DNA of 64,000 nt. It comes from Thermoanaerobacter pseudethanolicus ATCC 33223. Its GTDB lineage: Bacteria; Bacillota; Thermoanaerobacteria; Thermoanaerobacterales; Thermoanaerobacteraceae. The stretch lies in NCBI RefSeq assembly GCF_000019085.1, contig NC_010321.1:566501-630500 (forward strand), given 5' to 3'. This document shows, piece after piece, positions 53,795-61,124 of the stretch. How positions within the stretch are numbered: position 1 is the stretch's first letter; each line of letters opens with the position of its first letter. A model generated the notes under the pieces. That model searched no databases, was not told the origin of the DNA, and was given only the letters and a program-made list of their open reading frames with translations. Position numbers and translations under genes: made by a program.

Positions 53795-53830
53795 CAATAT
53801 ATGAAAAATAAATTTTTCGAGGTGTTAAAA

Positions 53831-55237
53831 ATGGGAACCTTGTTGTCTTGTTATCTCATGCCTCATCCACCTATAATCGTACCTGAAGTAGGGAGAGGAG
53901 AAGAAAAAAAGATTCAAAAGACGATAGATTCACTTAATACTGTTTCAATCAACATAAAAGAAAAAAAGCCTGATACAATTGTAGTTGTCACTCCTCATGG
54001 ATACGTTTTTAGAGATGCTGTGGCAGTGACTGTTTTTCCTAGTTTAGAAGGGGACCTTGGACAGTTTGGTGCAAGAGATGTAAGGTTTAATTTTGAGAAT
54101 GATTTGGAACTTGTTGAAAAAATTGTAGAAGAATCGAGAAAAAAAGATATACCTATTGCAGAAGTAAATGATGAATTGACCAAAAAATATGTGCTTTCAA
54201 AAAAGCTTGACCATGGAACTATTGTACCTCTATATTTTGTTACAAAACATTATTCTAACTTTAAATTAGTCCATATTTCTTATGGATTTTTGTCCTTTGA
54301 ACAGCTTTACGAATTTGGAATTGCAATTGGAGATGCTATAAGGAATTCAAACAAAAAGGCTGTTCTTATCGCTAGTGGGGATTTATCTCACAAATTGACT
54401 CCCAATAGTCCAAATGGCTATACGCCAAAGGGAGAAGTTTTTGACAGAAAACTTCTAGACTTGCTTTCTGAGATGAAGGTAGAAGAAATAATTGGAATGG
54501 ACAAAGGCCTAATTGAAGAAGCTGCAGAGTGTGGATTTAGATCGGTTTGTGTTATGCTGGGAGTCCTTGATGGATATGAAGTTAAAGCGGAAGTATTATC
54601 TCATGAAGGACCTTTTGGTGTAGGATATGGTGTTGTACAATTTGACGTTGGGGAGTACAAAGGCACAAGTCTGATAGAAAAATTGTACAGATTAAAAAGA
54701 CAAAGGATTGAAGAGATAAGGCAAAAAGAAGACCCCTATGTCAAACTTGCCAGAGAAAGCCTTGAATATTATGTGAAAAATAGAAAGCCAATGCTAGTAC
54801 CACAAGGTTTGCCGGAGGAGATGTATAGTAGGAGAGCAGGAGTTTTTGTTTCTCTTCACAAAGATGGGGAATTAAGAGGATGCATAGGTACAGTGTTTCC
54901 ACAGCAAAAGAACATAGCAGAGGAGATAATAAGAAATGCTATAAGTGCAGGTTTTGAAGACCCCCGCTTTGAGCCTGTCGAAGAACACGAGTTAAAGGAT
55001 ATAGAGTATTCTGTTGATGTTTTAACTCCTCCTCAACCTGTTAAATCAAAAGAAGAACTTGACCCTAAAAAATACGGAGTAATAGTAAGAAGCGGCTATC
55101 GTTCAGGATTGCTTTTACCTGACTTAGAAGGAGTAGATACTGTTGAAGAACAAATTTCTATTGCCTTGAGAAAAGCTGGAATTAGTCCAGATGAGGATTA
55201 CACCATAGAAAAATTTGAAGTTGAAAGACATAAATAG
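53831..55237 (+). CDS. AmmeMemoRadiSam system protein A/B fusion (MEMO + AMMECR1)
   Basis: 468 residues from ATG 53831, 6 bases after GAGGTG. The N-terminal ~265 residues are a MEMO/class III extradiol-dioxygenase-like domain ([46 protein letters not shown]). The remainder is an AMMECR1 domain ([40 protein letters not shown]). The two normally travel with a radical SAM enzyme in the AmmeMemoRadiSam system. No such gene is adjacent; an IS607 element sits directly downstream. The biochemical role is not settled for the family. Confidence 0.9.
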   Translation: MGTLLSCYLMPHPPIIVPEVGRGEEKKIQKTIDSLNTVSINIKEKKPDTIVVVTPHGYVFRDAVAVTVFPSLEGDLGQFGARDVRFNFENDLELVEKIVEESRKKDIPIAEVNDELTKKYVLSKKLDHGTIVPLYFVTKHYSNFKLVHISYGFLSFEQLYEFGIAIGDAIRNSNKKAVLIASGDLSHKLTPNSPNGYTPKGEVFDRKLLDLLSEMKVEEIIGMDKGLIEEAAECGFRSVCVMLGVLDGYEVKAEVLSHEGPFGVGYGVVQFDVGEYKGTSLIEKLYRLKRQRIEEIRQKEDPYVKLARESLEYYVKNRKPMLVPQGLPEEMYSRRAGVFVSLHKDGELRGCIGTVFPQQKNIAEEIIRNAISAGFEDPRFEPVEEHELKDIEYSVDVLTPPQPVKSKEELDPKKYGVIVRSGYRSGLLLPDLEGVDTVEEQISIALRKAGISPDEDYTIEKFEVERHK

Positions 55238-55310
55238 TAAGGTAAAAAGGAGGTCAAAACAGTTGGAATTAGTAGTAAAAAATGATACACCTTTAATTGA
55301 GTGATAATGA

Positions 55311-55591
55311 ATGTTATTAACTATAAAAAAGGTTAAATAGCTATATGATATAAGCAGAATTACATTAATAAACTGGGAAAAGGAAGGATTAATAACCCCA
55401 GTTAGAACACCAAAAGGAAGAAGATACAAAAAAGAAGATATAGAGAAGTTATTAGGCATGCTGGAAGAAAAACCAAAACCTAAAGTAGTTTTGTATGAAG
55501 GAGTGTCCACAAAAAAGCAATAGTAACATCTTTCGCAGCAAAAATTTACGGACAAAGGAGCAAAAAGCATGATAGTAATACAGGCTAAACT
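55311..55591 (+). pseudogene. tnpA: IS607 serine recombinase tnpA, degenerate
   Basis: Reads MLLTIKKVK then a stop at codon 10, continuing in frame as LYDISRITLINWEKEGLITP, RTPKGRRYKKEDIEKLLGML and VVLYEGVSTKKQ followed by another stop. Compared with the intact copy at 58950, the catalytic-Ser region YARVSTKKQ is altered to YEGVSTKKQ. About 320 bp encoding most of the recombinase domain is deleted, with the remnant rejoining at AATAGTAACATC. It cannot make a working recombinase. Confidence 0.85.
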
Positions 55592-57005
55592 CATTTTTCT
55601 AAATCAACAAGACAAACAAATAGTATTAGACTTAATGAGAAGATGGTCCTCCTGCATGAGATTTGCATACAAAAGGCTTCTAGAAGGTTATGATAGAAAA
55701 ACATTAAAAAGAGACCTTCAAGGGATTTTCAATTTAAACTCAAGATATGTAGATGATGCAATAATGAAAGCAATAGGTGTATTAAAATCATCTAGACAAT
55801 TAGACAACAATCCAAAGAAAGTCATTTTTGGAGGAAGAGACTTATTTAGAAAACTTCAAAAGCGCCATATAAATGGGAAAGAATATCAAAAGCTAAAAAC
55901 AAAGTGGCAAGAAAGAAGAAAAGGAAATCTCTATTCAAGAGGGGATAAAAGCAAAAAGGGAAATCTCAACACAAGGATAGAAGTAAAAGAAAATGGCACT
56001 TTCTTAAGGATAAATGTAGGGGAAAGAAAATATGTCTATGCCAGAATAGAAGTAGGCTACAAAAAGAATAAGAGAAGAGAAGAACTTCTACAGGAAATTA
56101 GAGAATCAAACATACCCTACTCTGTAGAATTAAAACTTAAAAATGGCAATATATACGCCTATTTTGCTATTGAAGAAGAATATTCAGAAATAAAAATAAC
56201 AAAAGAAAAAGGAGCAATAGGGATAGATATAAATGCATATCCGTACAACATATCATGGGCAGAGACAGATGAAAAAGGGAATCTAATAAACTATGATAAA
56301 ATGTCAATGCCAGAGCTTGCAAGTGGAAATAAAGACAAAAGAGAATACTTCAGATGGCACTATGCTCATGAAATAGTAAAAATAGCAAAAGAAAAAGGAA
56401 AAGCAATTGTAATTGAAGAATTAGAAATAAAAGACAAAGGCAGAAGAGGGGACTTTTCAGGGAGAAAATCAAGAAGAATAAGACATAACTTTAGCTATAA
56501 ATCACTTCTTTCAAAAATAAAAACACTGGCAAAAAGAGAAGGGATAGAAGTAATAGAAGTCAATCCTTCTTACACCTCAATAATAGGCATGTTAAAATAT
56601 GCACCGCAATACATGATAACGAAAGATATAGCAGCGGCCTATGTAATAGCAAGAAGGGGATTAGGACTACAAGAAAAGATACCAGATAATTATATAAAGT
56701 TTCTCAACGCATTGACTGTAGATGAATTAGAAGAATTAAAAGAGTACGTAAAGAAAACAGTCAGAAACAAGCATTTGAAGAAAAAGCATATAAGGGAAAT
56801 AAATAAAGCAATAGAATTTTTACAAAGCCTTGAGAGTGAGCCAGGGAGGGTGCTAGAACCTCTGTATGGAACAAGTTTTAGTGCCTATAATTTGTGGCAA
56901 GTTCTCAAGGTAGCGGTGGTAACGCCACTCTCTCCTGAGAAGGTACCAAGAGACTTCTCTGTCCTGAAGGAATTACTAATTCAGGGCAAGTGGGGAGGCC
57001 CGTAA
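55569..57005 (+). CDS. tnpB: TnpB RNA-guided nuclease, IS607 element 1
   Basis: 478 residues from MIVIQAKLIFLNQQDKQIV. RuvC-I Asp is in GAIGIDINAYPYNISW, RuvC-II Glu in KAIVIEELEIKDKG, and RuvC-III Asp in MITKDIAAAYVIARRG, so the nuclease site looks intact. The usual CxxC...CxxC zinc finger between RuvC-II and III is absent: that interval (VNPSYTSIIGMLKYAPQ) has no Cys at all. TnpB proteins cut DNA matching a guide encoded at the element's right end. The frame is intact although the partner tnpA is dead. It starts inside the relic tnpA. Confidence 0.9.
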   Translation: MIVIQAKLIFLNQQDKQIVLDLMRRWSSCMRFAYKRLLEGYDRKTLKRDLQGIFNLNSRYVDDAIMKAIGVLKSSRQLDNNPKKVIFGGRDLFRKLQKRHINGKEYQKLKTKWQERRKGNLYSRGDKSKKGNLNTRIEVKENGTFLRINVGERKYVYARIEVGYKKNKRREELLQEIRESNIPYSVELKLKNGNIYAYFAIEEEYSEIKITKEKGAIGIDINAYPYNISWAETDEKGNLINYDKMSMPELASGNKDKREYFRWHYAHEIVKIAKEKGKAIVIEELEIKDKGRRGDFSGRKSRRIRHNFSYKSLLSKIKTLAKREGIEVIEVNPSYTSIIGMLKYAPQYMITKDIAAAYVIARRGLGLQEKIPDNYIKFLNALTVDELEELKEYVKKTVRNKHLKKKHIREINKAIEFLQSLESEPGRVLEPLYGTSFSAYNLWQVLKVAVVTPLSPEKVPRDFSVLKELLIQGKWGGP

Positions 57006-57165
57006 GGGCGCAAGTTCCTGCTTCTTGGGGCAGGGGCTATGGCTTTCCCAAATACCGCCTGCTGGGGTTGGGAAAGCCTGAAGGGCGGACTACAAATACC
57101 CCAGCTATCTAAACTGTACAGTTTTGTACAGTTTGGGTAACCAGGTAAATAATAATGGATGACAT
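57006..57165 (+). ncRNA. Right-end guide RNA (omega/reRNA) of element 1
   Basis: Downstream of tnpB: hairpin GGCTTTCCCAA (57041-57051) with TTGGGAAAGCC (57068-57078); loop CCGCC (57055) can pair with GGCGG (57084) as a pseudoknot; GCTGGGG (57061) with CCCCAGC (57099). Copy 2 keeps the same pairings with different bases. The element ends at 57145; the following ~20 host bases (TAAATAATAATGG onward) would be the guide. Boundaries are approximate. Confidence 0.65.
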
Positions 57166-57382
57166 AAAAAAAGAATTTCAAAAGGCAGTTGATGCCTTAA
57201 AATATGCGATGGAATTGTCTTTTAAGGAATATAAAAAAGACCCGTCTAAAAAGAATGAAATAGTAAATTTATGGCAAGAGACAATAGGAGAATTTTTACA
57301 ATATTTTTCTAAAATTAGTGAAAAATATAATGCAAAGGATTTATATAAAGCGATAACAAAAGTTATGATTTTTGGTAAATAA
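57155..57382 (+). CDS. Small helical protein, unknown; ribosome site split by IS607
   Basis: 75 residues, charged and helical (MDDIKKEFQKAVDALKYAM, SKKNEIVNLWQETIGEFLQY, NAKDLYKAITKVMIFGK). No family recognised. Directly upstream is the end of IS607 element 1. Without the element, AAAGGAGG would lie 9 bases before this ATG, so the gene is real but now depends on a poorer CCAGG site and on transcription through the element. A 112-residue coiled-coil protein follows. Confidence 0.65.
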   Translation: MDDIKKEFQKAVDALKYAMELSFKEYKKDPSKKNEIVNLWQETIGEFLQYFSKISEKYNAKDLYKAITKVMIFGK

Positions 57383-57450
57383 CACATTAAATTATATAAA
57401 AAATTGAGGGCAAAATATTAATGGAGCAAAAGAGAGGAGGAGAGAAGAAA

Positions 57451-57789
57451 ATGGGTATTTTAAAATTTCTTTCCTCCAGAAAGCTTTACTGGGGGATTGG
57501 AGCAGCAGCTTTAAGTTTAATGCTCTACCCAAAAGCAAAAGAAAATATGAAACCCTCAATAGAAAAGAGCATAGAAGAGATGCAAGATGCTGTTAATAAA
57601 GCTATGGAGTTTTTTGACAATAGCAAACAAAAAATAGTTGAAACAGTTAAAAATAAGATGGAAGAATTAAGACAGCAAGGCAGTCAAAAAGAAGAGATGA
57701 TGCAACAAAAACAACAAGCACTACAGCAATTAGAATACCTTAAAAATAAGATACAAGCTCTTGAAGAGCAGATAAAAACATTAGAATGA
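57451..57789 (+). CDS. Coiled-coil membrane-associated protein (YtxH-like)
   Basis: About 112 residues from ATG 57451, preceded by GAGGAGGAGAG; ATG 57421 lies before that site. A short N-terminal hydrophobic segment (KLYWGIGAAALSLMLYPKAK) is followed by ~80 residues of coiled coil (EEMQDAVNKAMEFFDNSK, QQLEYLKNKIQALEEQIKTL). The layout resembles YtxH/gas-vesicle-like small proteins. The function is unknown. It ends 8 bases before a strong terminator. Confidence 0.65.
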   Translation: MGILKFLSSRKLYWGIGAAALSLMLYPKAKENMKPSIEKSIEEMQDAVNKAMEFFDNSKQKIVETVKNKMEELRQQGSQKEEMMQQKQQALQQLEYLKNKIQALEEQIKTLE

Positions 57790-57796
57790 TAGTTTT

Positions 57797-57822
57797 GCTC
57801 AACCGATAAGGTTGAGCTTTTT
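57797..57822 (+). terminator. Terminator after the coiled-coil gene
   Basis: GCTCAACC-GATAA-GGTTGAGC followed by TTTTTG. Confidence 0.9.
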
Positions 57823-57970
57823 GTAAGAGGAAATTACCTCAACAACTTTTTGAATCAAGCGGTAAATTTCATAGTCAAGTATTGTTTACAAGGTAGGTTA
57901 TATGTCATTACAGAAAAAGAAAATTCGGTTCACAAAGAGGCGGAATAAATTTGTTTTGTATAAAAACTTA

Positions 57971-58014
57971 GCAATATGTACATACTGTACATATTGCACA
58001 TAATATGATATAAT
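57971..58014 (+). promoter_or_regulatory. Toxin-antitoxin promoter with 12-3-12 operator
   Basis: GCAATATGTACA (57971-57982), spacer TAC, TGTACATATTGC (57986-57997) is a perfect inverted repeat. Its right arm contains the presumed -35 (TGTACA), 17 bases before TATAAT at 58009-58014. A bound antitoxin would block the promoter, the usual autoregulation of toxin-antitoxin operons. Confidence 0.75.
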
Positions 58015-58032
58015 GGAGGTGAAAAAGGGGGA

Positions 58033-58467
58033 ATGAATGAAATGTTTACAGTAAATGCAACAGATGCTCGAAATAAATGGAGTGATTTTATCAATTCGGT
58101 CATTCGTGAAAAGCCAAAAATTATTAAGCGCACAAAAGATTATATTTTTGTTTCAAACTTAGAAATGGCAAAAGAAATGTTAAAAATATATACATTTACA
58201 GCAAATATTTTTAAAGAAGAGGATGGGAGTGTAACAATTTCATTAAACGAAATTGATATTGTTACTAATGGAAAAGACGAAGAAGAAGCTTTAAATCGTT
58301 TAGTAAATGATTTAATTGAATATGCAGAAGACTTTTATAACGACTTTCAATATTGGTATTCAGCTCCTAACCGTAAAAAACATTTACCATATATTTTAAA
58401 TGTCTTATTACAAGATAGTCATGAAGGAGTAAAAAAACTAATAAAATGCCAACGTGGAGAGAATTAA
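58033..58467 (+). CDS. Antitoxin with Phd/YefM-like N-terminus and HicB-like C-terminus
   Basis: 144 residues. The N-terminal ~50 (FTVNATDARNKWSDFINSVI, KIIKRTKDYIFVSNLEM) match Phd/YefM dimerisation and DNA-binding domains. The following part (TANIFKEEDGSVTISLNEID then DEEEALNRLVNDLIEYAEDF) resembles a HicB partial RNase H fold. It overlaps the toxin gene by 22 bases. The start is ATG 58033, or 58042 (MFTVNATD), which is better spaced from AGGGGG. It should neutralise the toxin and bind the inverted repeat upstream. Confidence 0.72.
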   Translation: MNEMFTVNATDARNKWSDFINSVIREKPKIIKRTKDYIFVSNLEMAKEMLKIYTFTANIFKEEDGSVTISLNEIDIVTNGKDEEEALNRLVNDLIEYAEDFYNDFQYWYSAPNRKKHLPYILNVLLQDSHEGVKKLIKCQRGEN

Positions 58468-58664
58468 AGCGTTTTTGTGAAAGAGATGGTTGGGAGTTAT
58501 ACAAACAAACGGATCATTATTTCTACGTTAAACGTGATAAAAATGGCAATATTAGACGGACAAAAGTTTCAATGGGAAGTGGTGAAATTCCAAAATATTT
58601 ATGGAAAGAGATTTTAAAAAATCAGCTTCAAGTTTCAGAAGAATATTTTAACAGCAAAATATAG
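58446..58664 (+). CDS. HicA-like mRNA interferase toxin
   Basis: 72 residues. MPTWRELKRFCERDGWELYK, QTDHYFYVKR with the likely catalytic His, and SMGSGEIPKYLWKEILKNQL match HicA double-stranded-RNA-binding-fold toxins, which cleave mRNA. It overlaps the antitoxin end by 22 bases; antitoxin-before-toxin order is the reverse of classical hicAB. Followed by a strong terminator. The module lies between the two IS607 copies. Confidence 0.75.
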   Translation: MPTWRELKRFCERDGWELYKQTDHYFYVKRDKNGNIRRTKVSMGSGEIPKYLWKEILKNQLQVSEEYFNSKI

Positions 58665-58707
58665 TATCGAGGTACAGTATTTTTACTTCGATGCTTTTTA
58701 TTTTGTT

Positions 58708-58731
58708 AGACTGCTTCGGCAGTCTTTTTTA
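58708..58731 (+). terminator. Terminator of the toxin-antitoxin operon
   Basis: AGACTGC-TTCG-GCAGTCT followed by TTTTT, a UUCG-capped intrinsic terminator. A weaker hairpin (TATCGAGGTA/TACTTCGATG) lies just upstream. Confidence 0.92.
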
Positions 58732-58781
58732 AATAAAAAAACAAAATTTAAAATAAAAGTATGAAAATTTATTTGTTGCTA

Positions 58782-58885
58782 TTGATTTTTTTTAATTTAG
58801 AGGTATAATAGTAAATGTAATGCGTTACATATTTTATTAGATATGTCTCTGAAAATCAATGAAAAATATTATGTAATCTGTTACA
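58782..58885 (+). promoter_or_regulatory. Promoter and two operators of the LacI-type operon, now cut off by IS607
   Basis: TTGATT (58782-58787), 16-bp spacer, TATAAT (58804-58809). Two palindromes follow: TGTAA-TGCG-TTACA at 58816-58829 and TGTAA-TCTG-TTACA at 58872-58885, 56 bp apart, of the size typical of LacI-family sites. The AAGAGG ribosome site at 58887-58892 is where IS607 element 2 begins. Confidence 0.65.
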
Positions 58886-58949
58886 CAAGAGGTTATAACA
58901 GTTGGCGATAATCGTGCAAAAAGGTATAATTTTAATTAGGTGATGATAG

Positions 58950-59543
58950 ATGTTATTAAGTATGCAAAAAGTAAAAGAAATATACTCGATTAGTCGAAGG
59001 ACACTTATAAACTGGGAAAAAGAAGGGTTAATTACTCCTCTTAGAACTCCAAAGGGTAGAAGAAGGTATAGAAAAGAAGATATAGAGAAGTTATTAGGCA
59101 TGCTGGAAGAAAAACCAAAACCGACTGTAGTTTTATATGCAAGAGTGTCCACAAAGAAACAAGAAGAATATCTTAAGAATCAAATTAGAAGGCTTGAAGA
59201 ATACGCTAATTCCCAAGGATGGCAGTATGAAGTCATATCCGAAATAGCAAGTGGAGTAAATGAAAATAGAAGAGGCTTATTAAAGCTTTTGAACAAGATA
59301 AAAAGAGGAGAAGCTGAAAAAGTTGTAATAGAATATCCTGATAGACTAACGAGATTTGGCTTTGAATATCTCAAATTTTTCATGGAAAGCTTTGGGGTGG
59401 AGCTTATAGTTTTAGACGGGAAAGAAGACGAGGAAGATGCAAAGAAAGAACTAGTAGAGGACTTAATAGCAATAGTAACATCTTTTGCAGCAAGAATTTA
59501 CGGACAACGGGGTGGCAAAAAGCATGATAGTAATACAGGCTAA
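58950..59543 (+). CDS. tnpA: IS607 TnpA serine recombinase
   Basis: 197 residues. The N-terminal MerR-like DNA-binding domain (VKEIYSISRRTLINWEKEGL, TPKGRRRYRKEDIEKLLGML) is followed by a small serine-recombinase catalytic domain: VVLYARVSTKKQ with the nucleophile Ser, then KVVIEYPDRLTRFGFEYLKF. The DNA-binding domain precedes the catalytic one, the hallmark of IS607 TnpA as opposed to resolvases. It should mediate transposition with a two-base crossover. It overlaps tnpB by 20 bases. It is preceded by GATGATAG, a weak ribosome site. Confidence 0.93.
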   Translation: MLLSMQKVKEIYSISRRTLINWEKEGLITPLRTPKGRRRYRKEDIEKLLGMLEEKPKPTVVLYARVSTKKQEEYLKNQIRRLEEYANSQGWQYEVISEIASGVNENRRGLLKLLNKIKRGEAEKVVIEYPDRLTRFGFEYLKFFMESFGVELIVLDGKEDEEDAKKELVEDLIAIVTSFAARIYGQRGGKKHDSNTG

Positions 59544-60960
59544 ACTTATTTTTCTAACTCAACAAGACAAACAAATAGTATTAGATTTAATGAAAAGATG
59601 GTCTTCTTGTATGAGATTTGCATATAAGAGACTCTTAGAAGGTTATAATAGAAACACATTAAAAAGAGACCTTCAGGGAACATTTGATTTAAACTCAAGA
59701 TATGTAGATGATGCAATAATGAAAGCAAGAAGCATACTAGAATCTGCTAGAGAATTAGGTAAGAGTCCAAAGAAAGTCATTTTTGGAGGAAGAGACTTAT
59801 TTGGGAAACTTCAAAAGCGCCATATAAATGGGAAAGAATATCAAAAGCTAAAAACAAAGTGGCAAGAAAGAAGAAAAGGAAATCTCTATTCAAGAGGAGA
59901 TAAAAGCAAAAAAGGAAATCTCAACACAAGAATAGAAGTAAAAGAAAATGGTACTTTCTTAAGGATAAATGTAGGGGAAAGAAAATATGTATATACCAAA
60001 ATACAAGCAGGCTACAAAAAGAATAAGAGAAGAGAAGAACTTCTGCAGGAAATTAGAGAATCAAACATACCCTACTCTGTAGAATTAAAACTCAAAAATG
60101 GCAATATATATGCCTATTTTGCTATTGAAGAAGAATATCCAAAAATAAAAATAACAAAAGACAAAGGAGTCATAGCAATAGATACCAATGCATATCCAGA
60201 CAACATATCATGGGCAGAAACAGACGAAAAAGGAAATCTAATAAGCTATGGCAGTATACCAATGCCAGAACTTGCAAGCGGAAATAAGGACAAAAAAGAA
60301 TACTTCAGATGGCAGTATGCTCATGAGATAGTAAATATAGCAAAAGAAAAAGGAAAAGCAATTGTAATTGAGGGATTAGAAATAAAAGACAAAGGCAAAA
60401 GAGGGGACTTTTCAGGGAGAAAATCAAGAAGGATAAGACATAATTTTAGCTATAAATCGCTTCTTTCAAAAATAAAAACACTAGCAAAAAGAGAAGAGAT
60501 AGAAGTAATAGAAGTCAATCCTTCTTATACATCAATAATAGGAATGTTAAAATATTCTCCGCAGTATATGATAACAAAAGATGTAGCGGCAGCCTACGTA
60601 ATAGCAAGAAGAGGATTAGGACTGCAAGAAAAGATACCAGACAATTATATAAAGTTTCTCAACGCATTGACTGTAGAAGAATTAGAAGAATTAAAAGAGT
60701 ACGTAAAGAAAACAGTCAAAAACATATATTTAAAGAAAAAGCATTTAAGAGAGATAAATAGAGCAATAAAATTTTTACAAAGCCTTGAGAGTGAGTCAGG
60801 AAGGGTACTAAAACCTCTGGAGGGAACAAGTTTTAGTATCTATGATTTCTGGCGAGTTTTCAAGGTAGCGGTGGTAACACCACTCTCTCCTGAGAAGGTA
60901 CCAAGAGACTTCTCTATCCTGAAGGAATTATTAATTCAGGGTAAGTGGGGAGACCCGTAA
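59524..60960 (+). CDS. tnpB: TnpB RNA-guided nuclease, IS607 element 2
   Basis: 478 residues, the same length as element 1's TnpB and nearly identical over long blocks. Differences include AIDTNAYPDN for GIDINAYPYN and EGLEIKDKGK for EELEIKDKGR. RuvC Asp/Glu/Asp (VIAIDTNA, IVIEGLEI, ITKDVAAAY) are present. It too lacks zinc-finger cysteines. ATG 59524 lies inside the tnpA end; a longer upstream frame from 59485 overlaps tnpA further and is not conserved in element 1. Confidence 0.92.
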   Translation: MIVIQAKLIFLTQQDKQIVLDLMKRWSSCMRFAYKRLLEGYNRNTLKRDLQGTFDLNSRYVDDAIMKARSILESARELGKSPKKVIFGGRDLFGKLQKRHINGKEYQKLKTKWQERRKGNLYSRGDKSKKGNLNTRIEVKENGTFLRINVGERKYVYTKIQAGYKKNKRREELLQEIRESNIPYSVELKLKNGNIYAYFAIEEEYPKIKITKDKGVIAIDTNAYPDNISWAETDEKGNLISYGSIPMPELASGNKDKKEYFRWQYAHEIVNIAKEKGKAIVIEGLEIKDKGKRGDFSGRKSRRIRHNFSYKSLLSKIKTLAKREEIEVIEVNPSYTSIIGMLKYSPQYMITKDVAAAYVIARRGLGLQEKIPDNYIKFLNALTVEELEELKEYVKKTVKNIYLKKKHLREINRAIKFLQSLESESGRVLKPLEGTSFSIYDFWRVFKVAVVTPLSPEKVPRDFSILKELLIQGKWGDP

Positions 60961-61124
60961 GGGCGTAAGTTCCTGCTTCTTGGGGCAGGGGCTATGGGAG
61001 TGCTTAAATACCGCCTGCTGGGAATAGGCACTCTCTGAAAGGGCGGACTATAAATAGCCCAGCCTTCTAAACTAGTGCAGTTTTGCACAGTTTAGATGAC
61101 CAGGTTACAATGGCTAATATTAGA
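60961..61124 (+). ncRNA. Right-end guide RNA (omega/reRNA) of element 2
   Basis: Hairpin GGGAGTGCTTA (60996-61006) with TAGGCACTCTC (61025-61035) replaces element 1's GGCTTTCCCAA/TTGGGAAAGCC, while the loop AATACCGCCTGCTGGG and the downstream GGGCGGACTA are kept. This is compensatory change in a structured RNA. The guide would be the ~20 bases after 61104 (TTACAATGGCTAATATTAGA), covering the start of the LacI-type gene. Confidence 0.68.

Larger units (their letters stand above)
55254..57145 (+). mobile_element. IS607-family element 1 (tnpA decayed, tnpB intact)
   Basis: Alignment with the second copy places the ends at the GG dinucleotides 55252-55253 and 57144-57145. Left end TCAAAACAGTTGG versus TTATAACAGTTGG in copy 2; right end CAGTTTGGGTAACCAGG versus CAGTTTAGATGACCAGG. 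Joining the flanks recreates AAAAAGGAGG-TAAATAATA-ATGG, a complete ribosome site for the gene at 57155. At 1892 bp it is 320 bp shorter than copy 2 because of the tnpA deletion. Confidence 0.8.
58893..61104 (+). mobile_element. IS607-family element 2 (intact tnpA and tnpB)
   Basis: Ends were placed by comparison with element 1 at GG 58891-58892 and GG 61103-61104. Fusing the flanks gives ACACAAGAGG-TTACA-ATGGCTAAT, a ribosome site in front of the LacI-type gene at 61110, so this is the insertion point. Length is about 2212 bp; it holds a serine recombinase gene, tnpB and a right-end guide RNA. Confidence 0.85.

Noticed and set aside
53768-53830. Longer start for the MEMO/AMMECR1 gene ([11 protein letters not shown]...)
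   Set aside because: It lies inside the upstream terminator and upstream of the -10 box; ATG 53831 has a proper ribosome site.
57901-58002. 33-codon frame MSLQKKKIRFTKRRNKF... before the toxin-antitoxin promoter
   Set aside because: It runs through the palindromic operator, which alone explains its repetitive CTYCTYCT end; probably chance despite an AAGGTAGG upstream.
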